From: CALNXN01 sp942490645
GTDB taxonomy: Bacteria; Pseudomonadota; Alphaproteobacteria; Rhodobacterales; Rhodobacteraceae
Direction: 5' to 3'
Length of the DNA stretch: 64,000 nucleotides
NCBI GenBank assembly: GCA_942490645.1
Contig: CALNXN010000005.1
Span: 434,001 to 498,000 of the forward strand
A program made the translations under genes and the position numbers. Position 1 is the stretch's first letter, and each line of letters starts with the position of its first letter. Below, piece after piece: positions 1-8,689 of the stretch. The notes beneath the pieces were generated by a model. That model did not search any database. It worked only from the letters and a program-made list of their open reading frames with translations, and had not been told where the DNA came from.

Positions 1-81
1 CTTTACTCAAGGTCGATGTTTTCAGGCATCCACCTAGACCTCGCTGTAGATGCAGCGGGGTCCTTTTTTGACGAGACGCCT

Positions 82-528
82 TCAGGCCATTTTTTCCCGA
101 CTGGATGGACCCGGAATAGCGACGCGGGCAGATTTCATCTTGTCGGCGAAAGCCGCATGAATGTACCGAGCGCCAAAATCGGACTTGTTGACCACATGTG
201 TCACACCAGCGGATTGCGCCTTGTCGAACATGAACGGCGATGGCCAGTCACTGACGATGATGACCGGTACGTGCGCTAGGCGAGCGTCCGCAGCTAATTC
301 CACCGCGAAGTTTGCGCCCTTGCCATCTGGTAGGTTATTGTCGAGCAAAATGAGCGATGTCTTGATCCGACGCAGCAAGACCCGCGCTTCGGCGATGGTG
401 CTGGCGACCTCGACTTGAATGTTGTTAAAACTGCGCGTCAAAATGCGACGCATTTTTTCCTGATCAAGGAAATTATCCTCGACAATCAGGCAGACCCCGA
501 TTTTCGCATCCTGAACTTGCGATGTCAT
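82..528 (-). CDS. Single-domain response regulator (receiver protein)
   Basis: A 148-residue protein made almost entirely of one CheY-like receiver domain, with no output domain behind it. The acidic pair (VEDN, near residue 17), the probable phospho-accepting Asp in LLDNNLPDG (near residue 62) and the conserved Lys in VVNKSDF are visible. Such proteins take a phosphoryl group from a histidine kinase and act by protein contact, or pass it on in a phosphorelay. No kinase is visible beside it; the upstream neighbour is alkB on the same strand, 76 bases away, so the partner is unknown. The receiver fold is clear. The pathway is not. Confidence 0.85.
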   Translation of the reverse strand: MTSQVQDAKIGVCLIVEDNFLDQEKMRRILTRSFNNIQVEVASTIAEARVLLRRIKTSLILLDNNLPDGKGANFAVELAADARLAHVPVIIVSDWPSPFMFDKAQSAGVTHVVNKSDFGARYIHAAFADKMKSARVAIPGPSSREKMA

Positions 529-604
529 ATTTCAGCTACCCCAATGCGCTAAAAACACGTCTCTCGGAGTATTAGTCGACAAGTCTTAAGATAGCGTGTC
601 CCGT

Positions 605-1756
605 TCAACGGGGCTGCGGGTTTTGCGCCTTGTTGTAGAGCGTCCAATCCGTGATGTCCGGATAGTATAAAGCGCGCCAACGTCGAACGCGTGGGTTCAT
701 GATGCGCCGCCAAAACGGTGGGACCATCGCCGCAATCGTCATAACCGGATAGCCGTAGGGAAGCTGTGGCGCTTGGGAGGATGAGTAGGTCTGAAGCACC
801 GGAAAACGGCGGTCAGGTTTGTAGTGGTGGTCGGAATGCCGTTGCAGATTGATCAGCAACCAGTTCGAAACTCGATAATCGGCGTTCCAGGAATGGTGTG
901 GCTGCACGTGTTCGTATTTGCCGTCGCCAAGGTGCTTGCGCGTCAGCCCGTAGTGTTCAAGGTAGTTCACCAGTTCCAGCTGCCAGATGGCCGTACCTGC
1001 CTGCACCAAAAAGAGCGCCACCCCTGACCAGCCGCCAAGCGCCAAGGCGAGCAGCAGCATAAAGCCCTGCAAACACCAGTACTTGAAGAAAGGATTGGAC
1101 AGATCGTGCCAAGGTCGGTTTTTGCGGGCGAGCATATCGCTTTCTGCACGGAACGCGGAGACCAAGGATTGCCGTAAAACCCGCGGATAAAAGCGATAAA
1201 AGCTTTCGTTGTAGCGTGCGGTGACCGGATCGCGCGGGGTTGCAACGTAGCGGTGATGCACCAACAAATGTTCCGAGCGGAAATGCGAATACAGCACCAT
1301 CGCCAGCAATATATCGCCAAGCCAACGTTCAACCTTGTTCTTCTGGTGCATCAATTCGTGGCTGTAGTTGATCCCGATTGTCCCGGTGATAACGCCGACA
1401 CCGAAAAACAAGACGACCCGCTCCAGTGTGCTTAGGTGATCGGCCTGTGGGACGTACCAAAGCAACGAAAAGAGCGTCAAAAACTGCACCGGTGCCCAAA
1501 TCAGCGTAATGGCGCGATACCAAAACAGATCATCATTGGTGCTATTGAGGTCAGCATTGTCCGTCACCGTGCCGACGACTGCATCGAGTGCGGAAAAGAG
1601 ATACCATGTCATCACTGGCAATAGCAGAACCGTCCAACCGCCGTAAAGCGCACCGACCCATGCCAGCGGCGGCAAGCTGAGCGACATCCAAAAAGGGAGC
1701 GCGCGGCTGATACGCCGCATTTCAGGAGCGGGAACGGTTCTGAAGGGGACTGTCAT
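605..1756 (-). CDS. alkB: Alkane 1-monooxygenase (AlkB family)
   Basis: A membrane-bound di-iron hydroxylase that oxidises the terminal methyl of medium- to long-chain alkanes. All histidine boxes are present in order: HELMH (near residue 134), HLLVHHRY, the family signature NYLEHYGL and LQRHSDHH. Several hydrophobic segments fill the first 120 residues and the region around 220-250. The ATG at 1756 is preferred to an in-frame TTG 12 bases upstream, giving 383 residues, a normal length for the family. The first box reads HELMHQK where classical AlkB has HELGHKK, so this is a divergent subgroup. No rubredoxin gene lies beside it. The family is certain; the preferred substrate is inferred. Confidence 0.9.
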   Translation of the reverse strand: MTVPFRTVPAPEMRRISRALPFWMSLSLPPLAWVGALYGGWTVLLLPVMTWYLFSALDAVVGTVTDNADLNSTNDDLFWYRAITLIWAPVQFLTLFSLLWYVPQADHLSTLERVVLFFGVGVITGTIGINYSHELMHQKNKVERWLGDILLAMVLYSHFRSEHLLVHHRYVATPRDPVTARYNESFYRFYPRVLRQSLVSAFRAESDMLARKNRPWHDLSNPFFKYWCLQGFMLLLALALGGWSGVALFLVQAGTAIWQLELVNYLEHYGLTRKHLGDGKYEHVQPHHSWNADYRVSNWLLINLQRHSDHHYKPDRRFPVLQTYSSSQAPQLPYGYPVMTIAAMVPPFWRRIMNPRVRRWRALYYPDITDWTLYNKAQNPQPR

Positions 1757-1821
1757 GTGACGCCTCAAGCACTGGTACGATCAAATCCTAATCCGAAAAC
1801 GCGACCACACCAAGCGTAACG

Positions 1822-2883
1822 CTACGCCCCGCGTGCCAGATCGAATGCTTTGCGCATGACTGTAGGCAGATCTGATGGCCGAAATTGCGAGGTTTCGATG
1901 AATTGGCCACGCGTGACGTGCGCTGTCTCGGGCACTGATGCGGTGCAGACTTTCAGGATCAGGTGGAAATGGGTGAATGTGTGGCGCACTTCGCCGGGCA
2001 GGTCTTGCCAATCAGCGTCGCAGGGCGGATCGCCCTTGACGATAGGGCTTGAGTGATCGATCCACTCGCTGCCGGGCCAGCCAAGCATGCCGCCCAAGAG
2101 CCCTTTGTCCGGGCGGGTTTCCAGAAGCCATGCCCCGTCTGTGCGCTGCGCCAGATACACAATGCCATGGCGCACCGGTTTGGGTTTCTTTGGCGCTTTC
2201 TTGGGCAGATCAGGCGCGGTGCCCAGATGGCGTGCGCTGCACGGGTCACGCCAGGGGCAGATACCGCACGCAGGTGATTTCGGGCTGCAGATTGTCGCGC
2301 CCAGATCCATTACGGCTTGCGCATAATCACCAGGCCGCATCGTGGGCGTCAACGCTGCCGCTTTTTCCATCAATTCGGGCTTGGCTACGGGCAAGGGCGT
2401 GTGAATGTTGTACAGACGGGCCATCACCCGTTCCACGTTGCCATCCAGGACGGTGTGAGGCTGATCAAAGGCAATCGAAGAAAGCGCGGCAGCCGTATAA
2501 GGGCCGATACCCGGCAGAGTGAGCAGCGTGGCATGATCCGACGGAAATCGTCCGCCATGTTCCGTTGCGACGACCCGCGCACATTTCAACAGGTTACGCG
2601 CGCGGGCGTAATATCCAAGACCGGCCCATTCACCCATCACGTCAGCATCTTCGGCATTTGCCAGCGCGGTCACCGTGGGCCAGCGGGCCGTGAACCTGTG
2701 AAAGTAGTCGCGCACTGCGGCCACGGTGGTCTGTTGCAGCATCACTTCGGACATCCACACGCGATATGGGTCAGGCTGCTCACCAGATTGACGTTGGGCT
2801 GGCGGCACCCGCCATGGCATGTCGCGTGCATGGACGTCATACCAGGCCAGCAACGTGGCACTAAGCGCGCTTGCATCGGTCAT
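1822..2883 (-). CDS. mutY: A/G-specific adenine DNA glycosylase MutY
   Basis: Base-excision repair enzyme that removes adenine mispaired with 8-oxoguanine. It has the helix-hairpin-helix region (LPGIGPYTAAAL), the following VLDGNVERV segment with the catalytic Asp, and a 4Fe-4S loop with spacing C-x6-C-x2-C-x5-C (ICSPKSPACGICPWRDPC). A C-terminal Nudix-like domain for 8-oxoG recognition follows. The ATG at 2883 is preferred over a TTG three codons earlier, giving 353 residues, normal for MutY. It is divergent from the DUF721 gene, with a gap of about 90 bases that must hold both promoters. Confidence 0.95.
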   Translation of the reverse strand: MTDASALSATLLAWYDVHARDMPWRVPPAQRQSGEQPDPYRVWMSEVMLQQTTVAAVRDYFHRFTARWPTVTALANAEDADVMGEWAGLGYYARARNLLKCARVVATEHGGRFPSDHATLLTLPGIGPYTAAALSSIAFDQPHTVLDGNVERVMARLYNIHTPLPVAKPELMEKAAALTPTMRPGDYAQAVMDLGATICSPKSPACGICPWRDPCSARHLGTAPDLPKKAPKKPKPVRHGIVYLAQRTDGAWLLETRPDKGLLGGMLGWPGSEWIDHSSPIVKGDPPCDADWQDLPGEVRHTFTHFHLILKVCTASVPETAHVTRGQFIETSQFRPSDLPTVMRKAFDLARGA

Positions 2884-2975
2884 GTCACGCAATGTTTATG
2901 GTCCAATCGGATTGGTTTGGGTGGCGCGTCTGCTGCGAAACGCTATTGTGAGAGCAACTCGTAAGGAAGATAGCA

Positions 2976-3482
2976 ATGCCACCGCGCCGCGCCACCACAA
3001 AAGGGTTTACTCGCACGTCAAATTTGCTGACGCAGCGTATTCGCGCGGCCTCTGAATCGCGTGGATTTGCACAATCTCGCCTATTGACGCATTGGGCCGA
3101 GATCGCAGGCGAGGACACAGCCGCAATATCCCGCCCGGTCGAGGTCAGCTATGGGCGTGGCGGCATGGGGGCAACCTTGACGCTGTTGACCACAGGGGCG
3201 AACGCGCCGATGCTGGAAATGCAAAAGGAACAGCTGCGCGCCAAGGTCAATTCCGTCTACGGCTACAATGCGATAGCGCGGGTGCGTATCACCCAGACCG
3301 CAGCCACCGGATTTGCGGAAGGCCAAGTCGCCTTTGAGGGTCAAAAGCCGGCGCAAACTGCCGTGAGTGACCCGGCCATCCGTAGCAAGGCCGCCGAAAC
3401 CGCACGCCCCGTAAGTGACGACGCACTGCGCGATGCACTTGCCCGCTTGGGCGAAAACATTCTGAACAAAACGAACCGATAA
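2976..3482 (+). CDS. DUF721 (DciA-like) protein
   Basis: 168 residues with the DUF721 fold in the first half (SRGFAQSRLLTHWAEIAGE, then a beta-rich core). In many bacteria DUF721 proteins are DciA, which helps load the replicative helicase DnaB. The C-terminal 60 residues are low-complexity and poorly conserved. An AAGGAAG ribosome-binding site lies before the ATG. It is the first gene of a plus-strand run with the DsbA-like and CoA-transferase genes. The same mutY - DUF721 - DsbA order occurs in other Rhodobacteraceae. The DciA role is inferred from the family. Confidence 0.8.
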   Translation: MPPRRATTKGFTRTSNLLTQRIRAASESRGFAQSRLLTHWAEIAGEDTAAISRPVEVSYGRGGMGATLTLLTTGANAPMLEMQKEQLRAKVNSVYGYNAIARVRITQTAATGFAEGQVAFEGQKPAQTAVSDPAIRSKAAETARPVSDDALRDALARLGENILNKTNR

Positions 3483-3494
3483 AAGGGAAACGCC

Positions 3495-4166
3495 ATGCCG
3501 CGTATGATGATAATTGCAGCCGCAGTCGCGGTGATCGGCCTTGGAGCCTACTTCGTGACCTCACCGACGGACACGTCCGTGTCTCCGGCAGATCCGTTTG
3601 GGGCCGCCAATGCGCAGGAGGTTGCAGACGTCGATACCTCCACAATTGGGGACATGACGCTCGGCAACCCCGACGCACCCGTCACTGTGATCGAATATGC
3701 CAGCTTTACATGTCCGCATTGTCGTACGTTCCACGAGACAGCGTTCAAGGAACTGAAGGCGAACTATATCGACACGGGAAAAATCAACTTCGTTTACCGC
3801 GAGGTCTATTTTGATCGCTATGGACTTTGGGCATCAATGATCGCGCGCTGTGCGGGCACGACGCAAAGCTTCTTTGGCATTTCCGACATCGTCTATGAGC
3901 GTCAAGCGGAGTGGAGCCGCGCAGCTGATCCGGCAGCGATTGTGAATGAATTGCGCAAGATCGGTCTCGTGGCGGGTCTGGATGCGGAGACTATGGAAGC
4001 CTGCCTGCAAGATGGTGACAAGGCGCGTACTCTCGTGGCGTGGTATCAGGAACATGCCGAAGCGGACGGGATCGACAGCACGCCCAGCTTTGTCATCAAC
4101 GGTTCAAAGTACGGCAACATGCAGTATTCTGAAATGGCCGAAATCATCGAGGCAGAATTGCAGTAA
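3495..4166 (+). CDS. DsbA-family thiol:disulfide oxidoreductase
   Basis: 223 residues. An N-terminal hydrophobic segment (residues 5-21) targets it to the periplasm, either as a signal peptide or as an anchor. A thioredoxin-like domain with a CPHC active site (residues 73-76) follows, with a helical insertion and a cis-proline loop (STPSF). These features place it in the DsbA/BdbD (Thioredoxin_4) group, which introduces or shuffles disulfides in exported proteins. The gene starts 12 bases after DUF721, and its stop overlaps the next ATG by one base (ATGTCAG after TAATG), so the three genes are probably one transcript. Confidence 0.88.
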   Translation: MPRMMIIAAAVAVIGLGAYFVTSPTDTSVSPADPFGAANAQEVADVDTSTIGDMTLGNPDAPVTVIEYASFTCPHCRTFHETAFKELKANYIDTGKINFVYREVYFDRYGLWASMIARCAGTTQSFFGISDIVYERQAEWSRAADPAAIVNELRKIGLVAGLDAETMEACLQDGDKARTLVAWYQEHAEADGIDSTPSFVINGSKYGNMQYSEMAEIIEAELQ

Positions 4167-5281
4167 TGTCAGCACCACTGAAGGGCCTGAAGGTCGTCGA
4201 GCTTGCCCGCGTCCTTGCGGGCCCTTGGGCGGGCCAAACCCTGTCCGATCTGGGTTGCGAAGTGATCAAGGTTGAGCGCCCCACAGGCGATGATACGCGC
4301 CAGTGGGGCCCTCCATTCGTGACGCGTGACGATGATGTGTCGGCTGCCTATTTCCACTCGGCCAATCGTGGCAAAGCCTCCGTCACCTGTGACTTTCGCA
4401 CCGAGGAAGGGCAGGCGCAGGTCAAGGCTCTGCTCGCGGATGCTGATATCCTGATAGAGAACTTCAAGACTGGTGGTTTGGCCAAATACGGCTTGGACTA
4501 CGACAGCCTGAAAGACGAGTTTCCCGGCCTGATCTACTGTTCGATCACAGGGTTTGGCCACACGGGTCCCTATGCGTCGCGTGCGGGCTATGACTTCATC
4601 ATCCAAGGCATGTCCGGACTGATGTCGATCACCGGAGAGCCCGAAGGTCAGCCGCAGAAATACGGGATCGCCATCACCGACATTCTGACGGGCGTCTACG
4701 CGACGACAGCCATTCTGGCGGCGGTACACCAACGCGCGTCAACCGGCCGTGGGCAACACATCGACATGGCCTTGTTGGATGTGGCCGTGGCCATCACGTC
4801 CAATCAGGCGATGAATTACCTCACCACCGGCAAACCACCCAAGCGGATGGGTAATGCGCATGTCAACCTGACGCCGTATCAGGTGTTTGATTGTGCAGAT
4901 GGGCATATCATCATCGCGACCGGCAATGACGGTCAATACCAGCGGCTGTGCAAGCTCTTGGGGCTGGAAGAAATGGCGACGGCGCCCGAATTCCTCAAGA
5001 ATGCGGATCGCTTGGCCAATCGCGATGAAATGACCCGCAAGCTGACGAAAGCGACCATGCTGCAGACCAAGCTTGATTTGCTGGCCGCTTGCGAAGCACA
5101 GGGCGTGCCTGCTGGGCCGATCAACGATCTGGGAGAGGTGATGGCCGATCCGCAAGTGATAGCGCGCGGGCTCCAGATCGAACCGGGTGGCGTGCCGGGT
5201 ATTCGCTCGCCCTTCACCTTTTCGGATGCGGACCTGGATCTGGAACGCCCGTCTCCAAAATTGGGCGAAAACGACGGGTAA
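4166..5281 (+). CDS. CaiB/BaiF class III CoA-transferase
   Basis: 371 residues, full length for the family III CoA transferases, which move CoA between carboxylic acids through an aspartyl-CoA thioester. The N-terminus reads LKVVELARVLAGPWAGQ, the typical family opening. The probable nucleophilic Asp lies in AITDILTGVYA (near residue 173). The substrate cannot be read from the sequence; relatives act on formyl-, succinyl-, carnitinyl- or 2-methylacyl-CoA. The start overlaps the DsbA-like stop by one base, and the gene converges on lpxK with a 10-base gap. Confidence 0.9.
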   Translation: MSAPLKGLKVVELARVLAGPWAGQTLSDLGCEVIKVERPTGDDTRQWGPPFVTRDDDVSAAYFHSANRGKASVTCDFRTEEGQAQVKALLADADILIENFKTGGLAKYGLDYDSLKDEFPGLIYCSITGFGHTGPYASRAGYDFIIQGMSGLMSITGEPEGQPQKYGIAITDILTGVYATTAILAAVHQRASTGRGQHIDMALLDVAVAITSNQAMNYLTTGKPPKRMGNAHVNLTPYQVFDCADGHIIIATGNDGQYQRLCKLLGLEEMATAPEFLKNADRLANRDEMTRKLTKATMLQTKLDLLAACEAQGVPAGPINDLGEVMADPQVIARGLQIEPGGVPGIRSPFTFSDADLDLERPSPKLGENDG

Positions 5282-5291
5282 CGCGTTGCGC

Positions 5292-6293
5292 TTAGGTCTT
5301 GGCGTTGTGCAACGCATCGAGCGCTGCAAACATCGCATTGTCCGGTGCTAGCTTCAGACGCACGGGCAGGGTGATCACCTTTTTTCGAAAACTGCCGGGA
5401 AGACGCACGGCGTCCTTTTCCGTGGTCACCAACTGCGCGCCGCGCGCCTTCGCATCCGTTTCAAGGCGCGTGAGCAAGGCAGATGTGAGGGGCTGGTGGT
5501 CGTCCAAAGGCTCCGCATGTTCGATTACAGCGCCCAGATCGCGCAATGTGGCAAAGAATTTCTCGGGCTGTCCAATGCCTGCAAAGGCAAACACGGGCGT
5601 GCCCTCCCAGTCCATCCCGGTTTGCAGCGGGGCCAGTTCGGCTGTCACATGCGCGACGTTTGCGGGCCGAGCGTGTTGTGCAAAAGCGGCCTGATCCTGT
5701 GATGCGCCAATCGACAAAAGCACATCCGCGCGCGCCAGACCCACATGGACAGGTTCGCGCAGTGGGCCGGCGGGCAGGCATCGACCATTGCCGAAACTCT
5801 GAACGGCATCGACGACGACAATACTCAGGTCATAGGCGAGCGCGGGGTTCTGAAAGCCATCGTCCAGCACAATTGCTGTGGCACCTGCCTCCTGAGCAGC
5901 CTTTGCCCCCGCAGCGCGGTCCTCCGCAACCCAGACTTCGGCAAAGGCGGCCAGAAGCAAAGGCTCGTCGCCAACATGGTGGGCTGTGTGCTTGGCCGGA
6001 TCGACGCGCACGGGTCCTTTGAGCGTGCCGCCATAGCCGCGTGAGACGATATGCGGGTCGTGAAACCTGTTGCGCAGGTGCTCGACCACCGCGATGACCG
6101 TCGGCGTTTTGCCGGTTCCGCCGACATTTATGTTGCCGACACACACTACGGGGACGTCCATGCGTTGACGCGCGCCGGTACTCAGGCGTCGTGCAGTGGC
6201 GCGCGCATAAAGTGCGCCAAAAGGGCCAAGCAGTCTGGCCAACAGTGCGGGCCGGTCTGGCGGCGTGAACCAAAACTGCGGCGCACGCATCAA
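5292..6293 (-). CDS. lpxK: Tetraacyldisaccharide 4'-kinase LpxK
   Basis: Phosphorylates the 4' position of the lipid A precursor at the inner face of the inner membrane. It shows the LpxK P-loop (NVGGTGKTP, near residue 56), a hydrophobic N-terminal segment and the family motif DDGFQNPAL. At 333 residues it has the expected length. Its ATG overlaps the stop of waaA by 4 bases, so the two are translationally coupled and act in consecutive steps of lipid A - KDO assembly. Confidence 0.95.
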   Translation of the reverse strand: MMRAPQFWFTPPDRPALLARLLGPFGALYARATARRLSTGARQRMDVPVVCVGNINVGGTGKTPTVIAVVEHLRNRFHDPHIVSRGYGGTLKGPVRVDPAKHTAHHVGDEPLLLAAFAEVWVAEDRAAGAKAAQEAGATAIVLDDGFQNPALAYDLSIVVVDAVQSFGNGRCLPAGPLREPVHVGLARADVLLSIGASQDQAAFAQHARPANVAHVTAELAPLQTGMDWEGTPVFAFAGIGQPEKFFATLRDLGAVIEHAEPLDDHQPLTSALLTRLETDAKARGAQLVTTEKDAVRLPGSFRKKVITLPVRLKLAPDNAMFAALDALHNAKT

Positions 6294-7528
6294 GTTGCCC
6301 CCTCTGCGCGATCCAAGGTGGTCTGAACTAGTTCTATGATTCTGTCCGTCTGCTCTGCTCCCTGGCTGATCACGTCCCAGCCCGCATGTGCCATCGCCGC
6401 AGCTTGATCCGGTGCGATCAAACGGGTGACAGCGTTTGCCAGCGACGTTGCATCATTTACGATCCGCGCGGCCCCGGCACCGGCCAGTCTGGAATAGAAC
6501 GGTAGATACTGGCGCACGTTGGGCCCATAAAGCACTGCTGAACCTAGTGCTGCCGCTTCAAACGGGTTGCGTCCGCTTTGTCCCGCGCGAAGCGAACTGC
6601 CGAGAAACGACACTGGTGCAAGGCGGTAAAACAACCCAAGATCCTCAGGGCTATCTGCGATCAGTATTTGAGTGGTTTCATCGGGTTGCTTGCCCGTGCT
6701 CCAGTCGCAAATACGAAACCCATTGCTGCGGGCGGCCTCGATGCAGTCTGGCAGTTCCAGTTCCTTGGCCGGGTTGAGGATCAAAAGCAACCTGTGCGAC
6801 AGGCGCAACGCCTGACGATGCGCATTGAGAACCACCGGCAACTCGGCGTTCTGGACCCCCGTCGCCAGCCAGACCTGACGACCTGCCAACACGGCCGACA
6901 TCTCAGAGAGGTCGGTTTCATTGCAGGTCAGCGCCTGACCACCGGCTTGCAGCGGGGCAGTTAGCTCCAGCCGCTTGGTGTCGATGCCCAACTGCTCCAG
7001 ACGGCGCACGGCAGAGCCGGAGCGCACCAAAATGACGGAGAAATCATCCATCAGACGGCGGGTCACTTCGGGCAACCATCTGTCGCGTCTGCCATCGAAC
7101 CCACTGCCATCCCCGTCAATCAAGATCAGAGCGCAACCAGTAGCAGCGGTTTGCATCACAAGATTGGGGCGCAGATGGCCCCATGCCCACAGGCACATGT
7201 CCGGCTTCCAATGGTTCAGAAAACCAGCAACCGTATCGGGATGCTCGGACGGTGTGGCGACCAGGATGACAGGCGATTTCCTGCGGCTGCGCATGGCCAA
7301 CGCCGCCTTGAGCGCGGCCTCGTCAGAAACAGTGATCAAAACGGCCAACCCGTCGCGCGCCAGGCCCAATCTCTGGGCGAGATCGATAATCGCCTGCAGT
7401 GTCTCGGGTTCCGCCGCCTGCATCCAGACGAGTTCTCCATCGGGTCGCGTCGGATACTGCGTCGCATTGCGCGTCTCGGTCCGACGCGACAATGCACGGT
7501 AGGCCGCAAAACTCAGCGAGCGGCCCAC
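6290..7528 (-). CDS. waaA: 3-deoxy-D-manno-octulosonic acid transferase
   Basis: Glycosyltransferase (GT30) that attaches KDO to the lipid A precursor. The N-terminal domain covers about residues 1-190; the C-terminal nucleotide-sugar domain carries LATGVQNAELPVVL and the SFLGSSLRAGQSGRNPFEAAALG stretch that matches the sugar-nucleotide binding region of KdtA. At 412 residues the length is normal. It lies between the DUF4170 gene (6-base gap) and lpxK (4-base overlap) in the conserved Rhodobacteraceae lipid A cluster. Confidence 0.92.
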   Translation of the reverse strand: MGRSLSFAAYRALSRRTETRNATQYPTRPDGELVWMQAAEPETLQAIIDLAQRLGLARDGLAVLITVSDEAALKAALAMRSRRKSPVILVATPSEHPDTVAGFLNHWKPDMCLWAWGHLRPNLVMQTAATGCALILIDGDGSGFDGRRDRWLPEVTRRLMDDFSVILVRSGSAVRRLEQLGIDTKRLELTAPLQAGGQALTCNETDLSEMSAVLAGRQVWLATGVQNAELPVVLNAHRQALRLSHRLLLILNPAKELELPDCIEAARSNGFRICDWSTGKQPDETTQILIADSPEDLGLFYRLAPVSFLGSSLRAGQSGRNPFEAAALGSAVLYGPNVRQYLPFYSRLAGAGAARIVNDATSLANAVTRLIAPDQAAAMAHAGWDVISQGAEQTDRIIELVQTTLDRAEGAT

Positions 7529-7534
7529 GATCTG

Positions 7535-7777
7535 TTACCCAAGTTCTTCAGTTGGTGAAGCTGCGGTTTCTTCATCGCGTAGGCGGTGAAGGTGGGCGAT
7601 GAAATAGCGCATGTGTGCGTTATCCACGGTCCGCTGCGCCTCCGATTTCCACGCATTGAAAGCAGTTTCGTAATCCGGATAGATGCCCACGATATGCAAG
7701 TCATCGACGTTTTTGAACGCATTTTGGGACGGGTCGATGAGTTCGCCACCAAAAACGAGATGCAGGCGTTGGGTCAT
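7535..7777 (-). CDS. DUF4170 small protein
   Basis: 80 residues. The opening RLHLVFGGELIDP and the segment IVGIYPDYETAFNAWKSEAQ match the DUF4170 family, which is common in Alphaproteobacteria beside KDO-transferase genes. The function is unknown. Its place directly upstream of waaA, with a 6-base gap on the same strand, suggests a link to lipopolysaccharide assembly, but nothing in the sequence proves it. Confidence 0.82.
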   Translation of the reverse strand: MTQRLHLVFGGELIDPSQNAFKNVDDLHIVGIYPDYETAFNAWKSEAQRTVDNAHMRYFIAHLHRLRDEETAASPTEELG

Positions 7778-7894
7778 GGGGGTGTCCTTTTGTTGTTGTG
7801 TCGCGCGATGTCAGGGCAATTTAGGATCCCTGTACGGGGCGTTGTGTGGGCATTGCAACGTGTTGTCGGACCGTTGCGTATCTGCGCTATAGCG

Positions 7895-8689
7895 TCAAGC
7901 GGTGCTTCGGTCACGGGGGCGCTTGGCCAACAGCATTGCGCTGTGTGCTGCAACACCGCCTGCCATGACGCCAGTTACGGTGGGATGAGAGTTGTTGAAG
8001 ATCAGCGGTTTTCCTGACGGATCGGTACAGGCCCCGCCGGCTTCTTCGATAATTAATGCGCCAGCGGCGACGTCCCACTCCCATGTCGGGCGAAACGTCA
8101 GCATGGCGTCGAACCGGCCTTCGGCCACCAGACCCATGCGATAGGCCAGAGACGGGCGATAAGACCGCTCGAAACCCGGTATTCCAGATGGCCAATGCGC
8201 GTCAGTCATCATCGGGCGGGCCGCAAGTACATTGGCCTGATCCAGAGCGCCTGCATGGCTGGTTCGGATCGGCTGACCGTTGAGTGTAGCACCACCGCCC
8301 CGTTGCGCCACGTACAGCTTGTCGCGCAACGGAAGGTAGATAGCACCGGCAGTGATCTGTCCCTTGTGGGCGATAGCGACAGAGTGCGCCCAGGTATTTG
8401 ACCCTTCCACAAAGCTCCGCGTGCCGTCGATCGGGTCGATGATAAAGACGGTGTCTTGGCTCAGCCGATCTGCGTCGTCTTCGGTTTCTTCGGACAACCA
8501 CCCGTAATCCGGGCGCGCATTGCGTAGGATCGAAAACAACAGATCGTTCACAGCCAGATCCGCCTCAGTGACGGGGCCTGCGCCATCCGGTTTATCCCAG
8601 CGCCGTGCGGCCTTGCCGACAAAGCTGGTGGCGACGCGCCCGGCCATGCGAATGGCATCTGTGATGAGGTTCAGATCAGGTTCCTGCAA
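7895..8689 (-). CDS. Inositol-phosphatase/CysQ family phosphatase
   Basis: 264 residues of the lithium-sensitive, metal-dependent phosphatase superfamily. Metal-binding motifs are complete: an SEE motif (LSEETEDD), DPIDGTRSF (residues near 86-94) and the C-terminal WEWDVAAG. In this cluster the protein is often annotated as 3'(2'),5'-bisphosphate nucleotidase (CysQ), which recycles PAP from sulfate assimilation; inositol-1-monophosphatase is the other possibility. Its start overlaps the pmbA stop by 14 bases. Confidence 0.88.
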   Translation of the reverse strand: MQEPDLNLITDAIRMAGRVATSFVGKAARRWDKPDGAGPVTEADLAVNDLLFSILRNARPDYGWLSEETEDDADRLSQDTVFIIDPIDGTRSFVEGSNTWAHSVAIAHKGQITAGAIYLPLRDKLYVAQRGGGATLNGQPIRTSHAGALDQANVLAARPMMTDAHWPSGIPGFERSYRPSLAYRMGLVAEGRFDAMLTFRPTWEWDVAAGALIIEEAGGACTDPSGKPLIFNNSHPTVTGVMAGGVAAHSAMLLAKRPRDRSTA

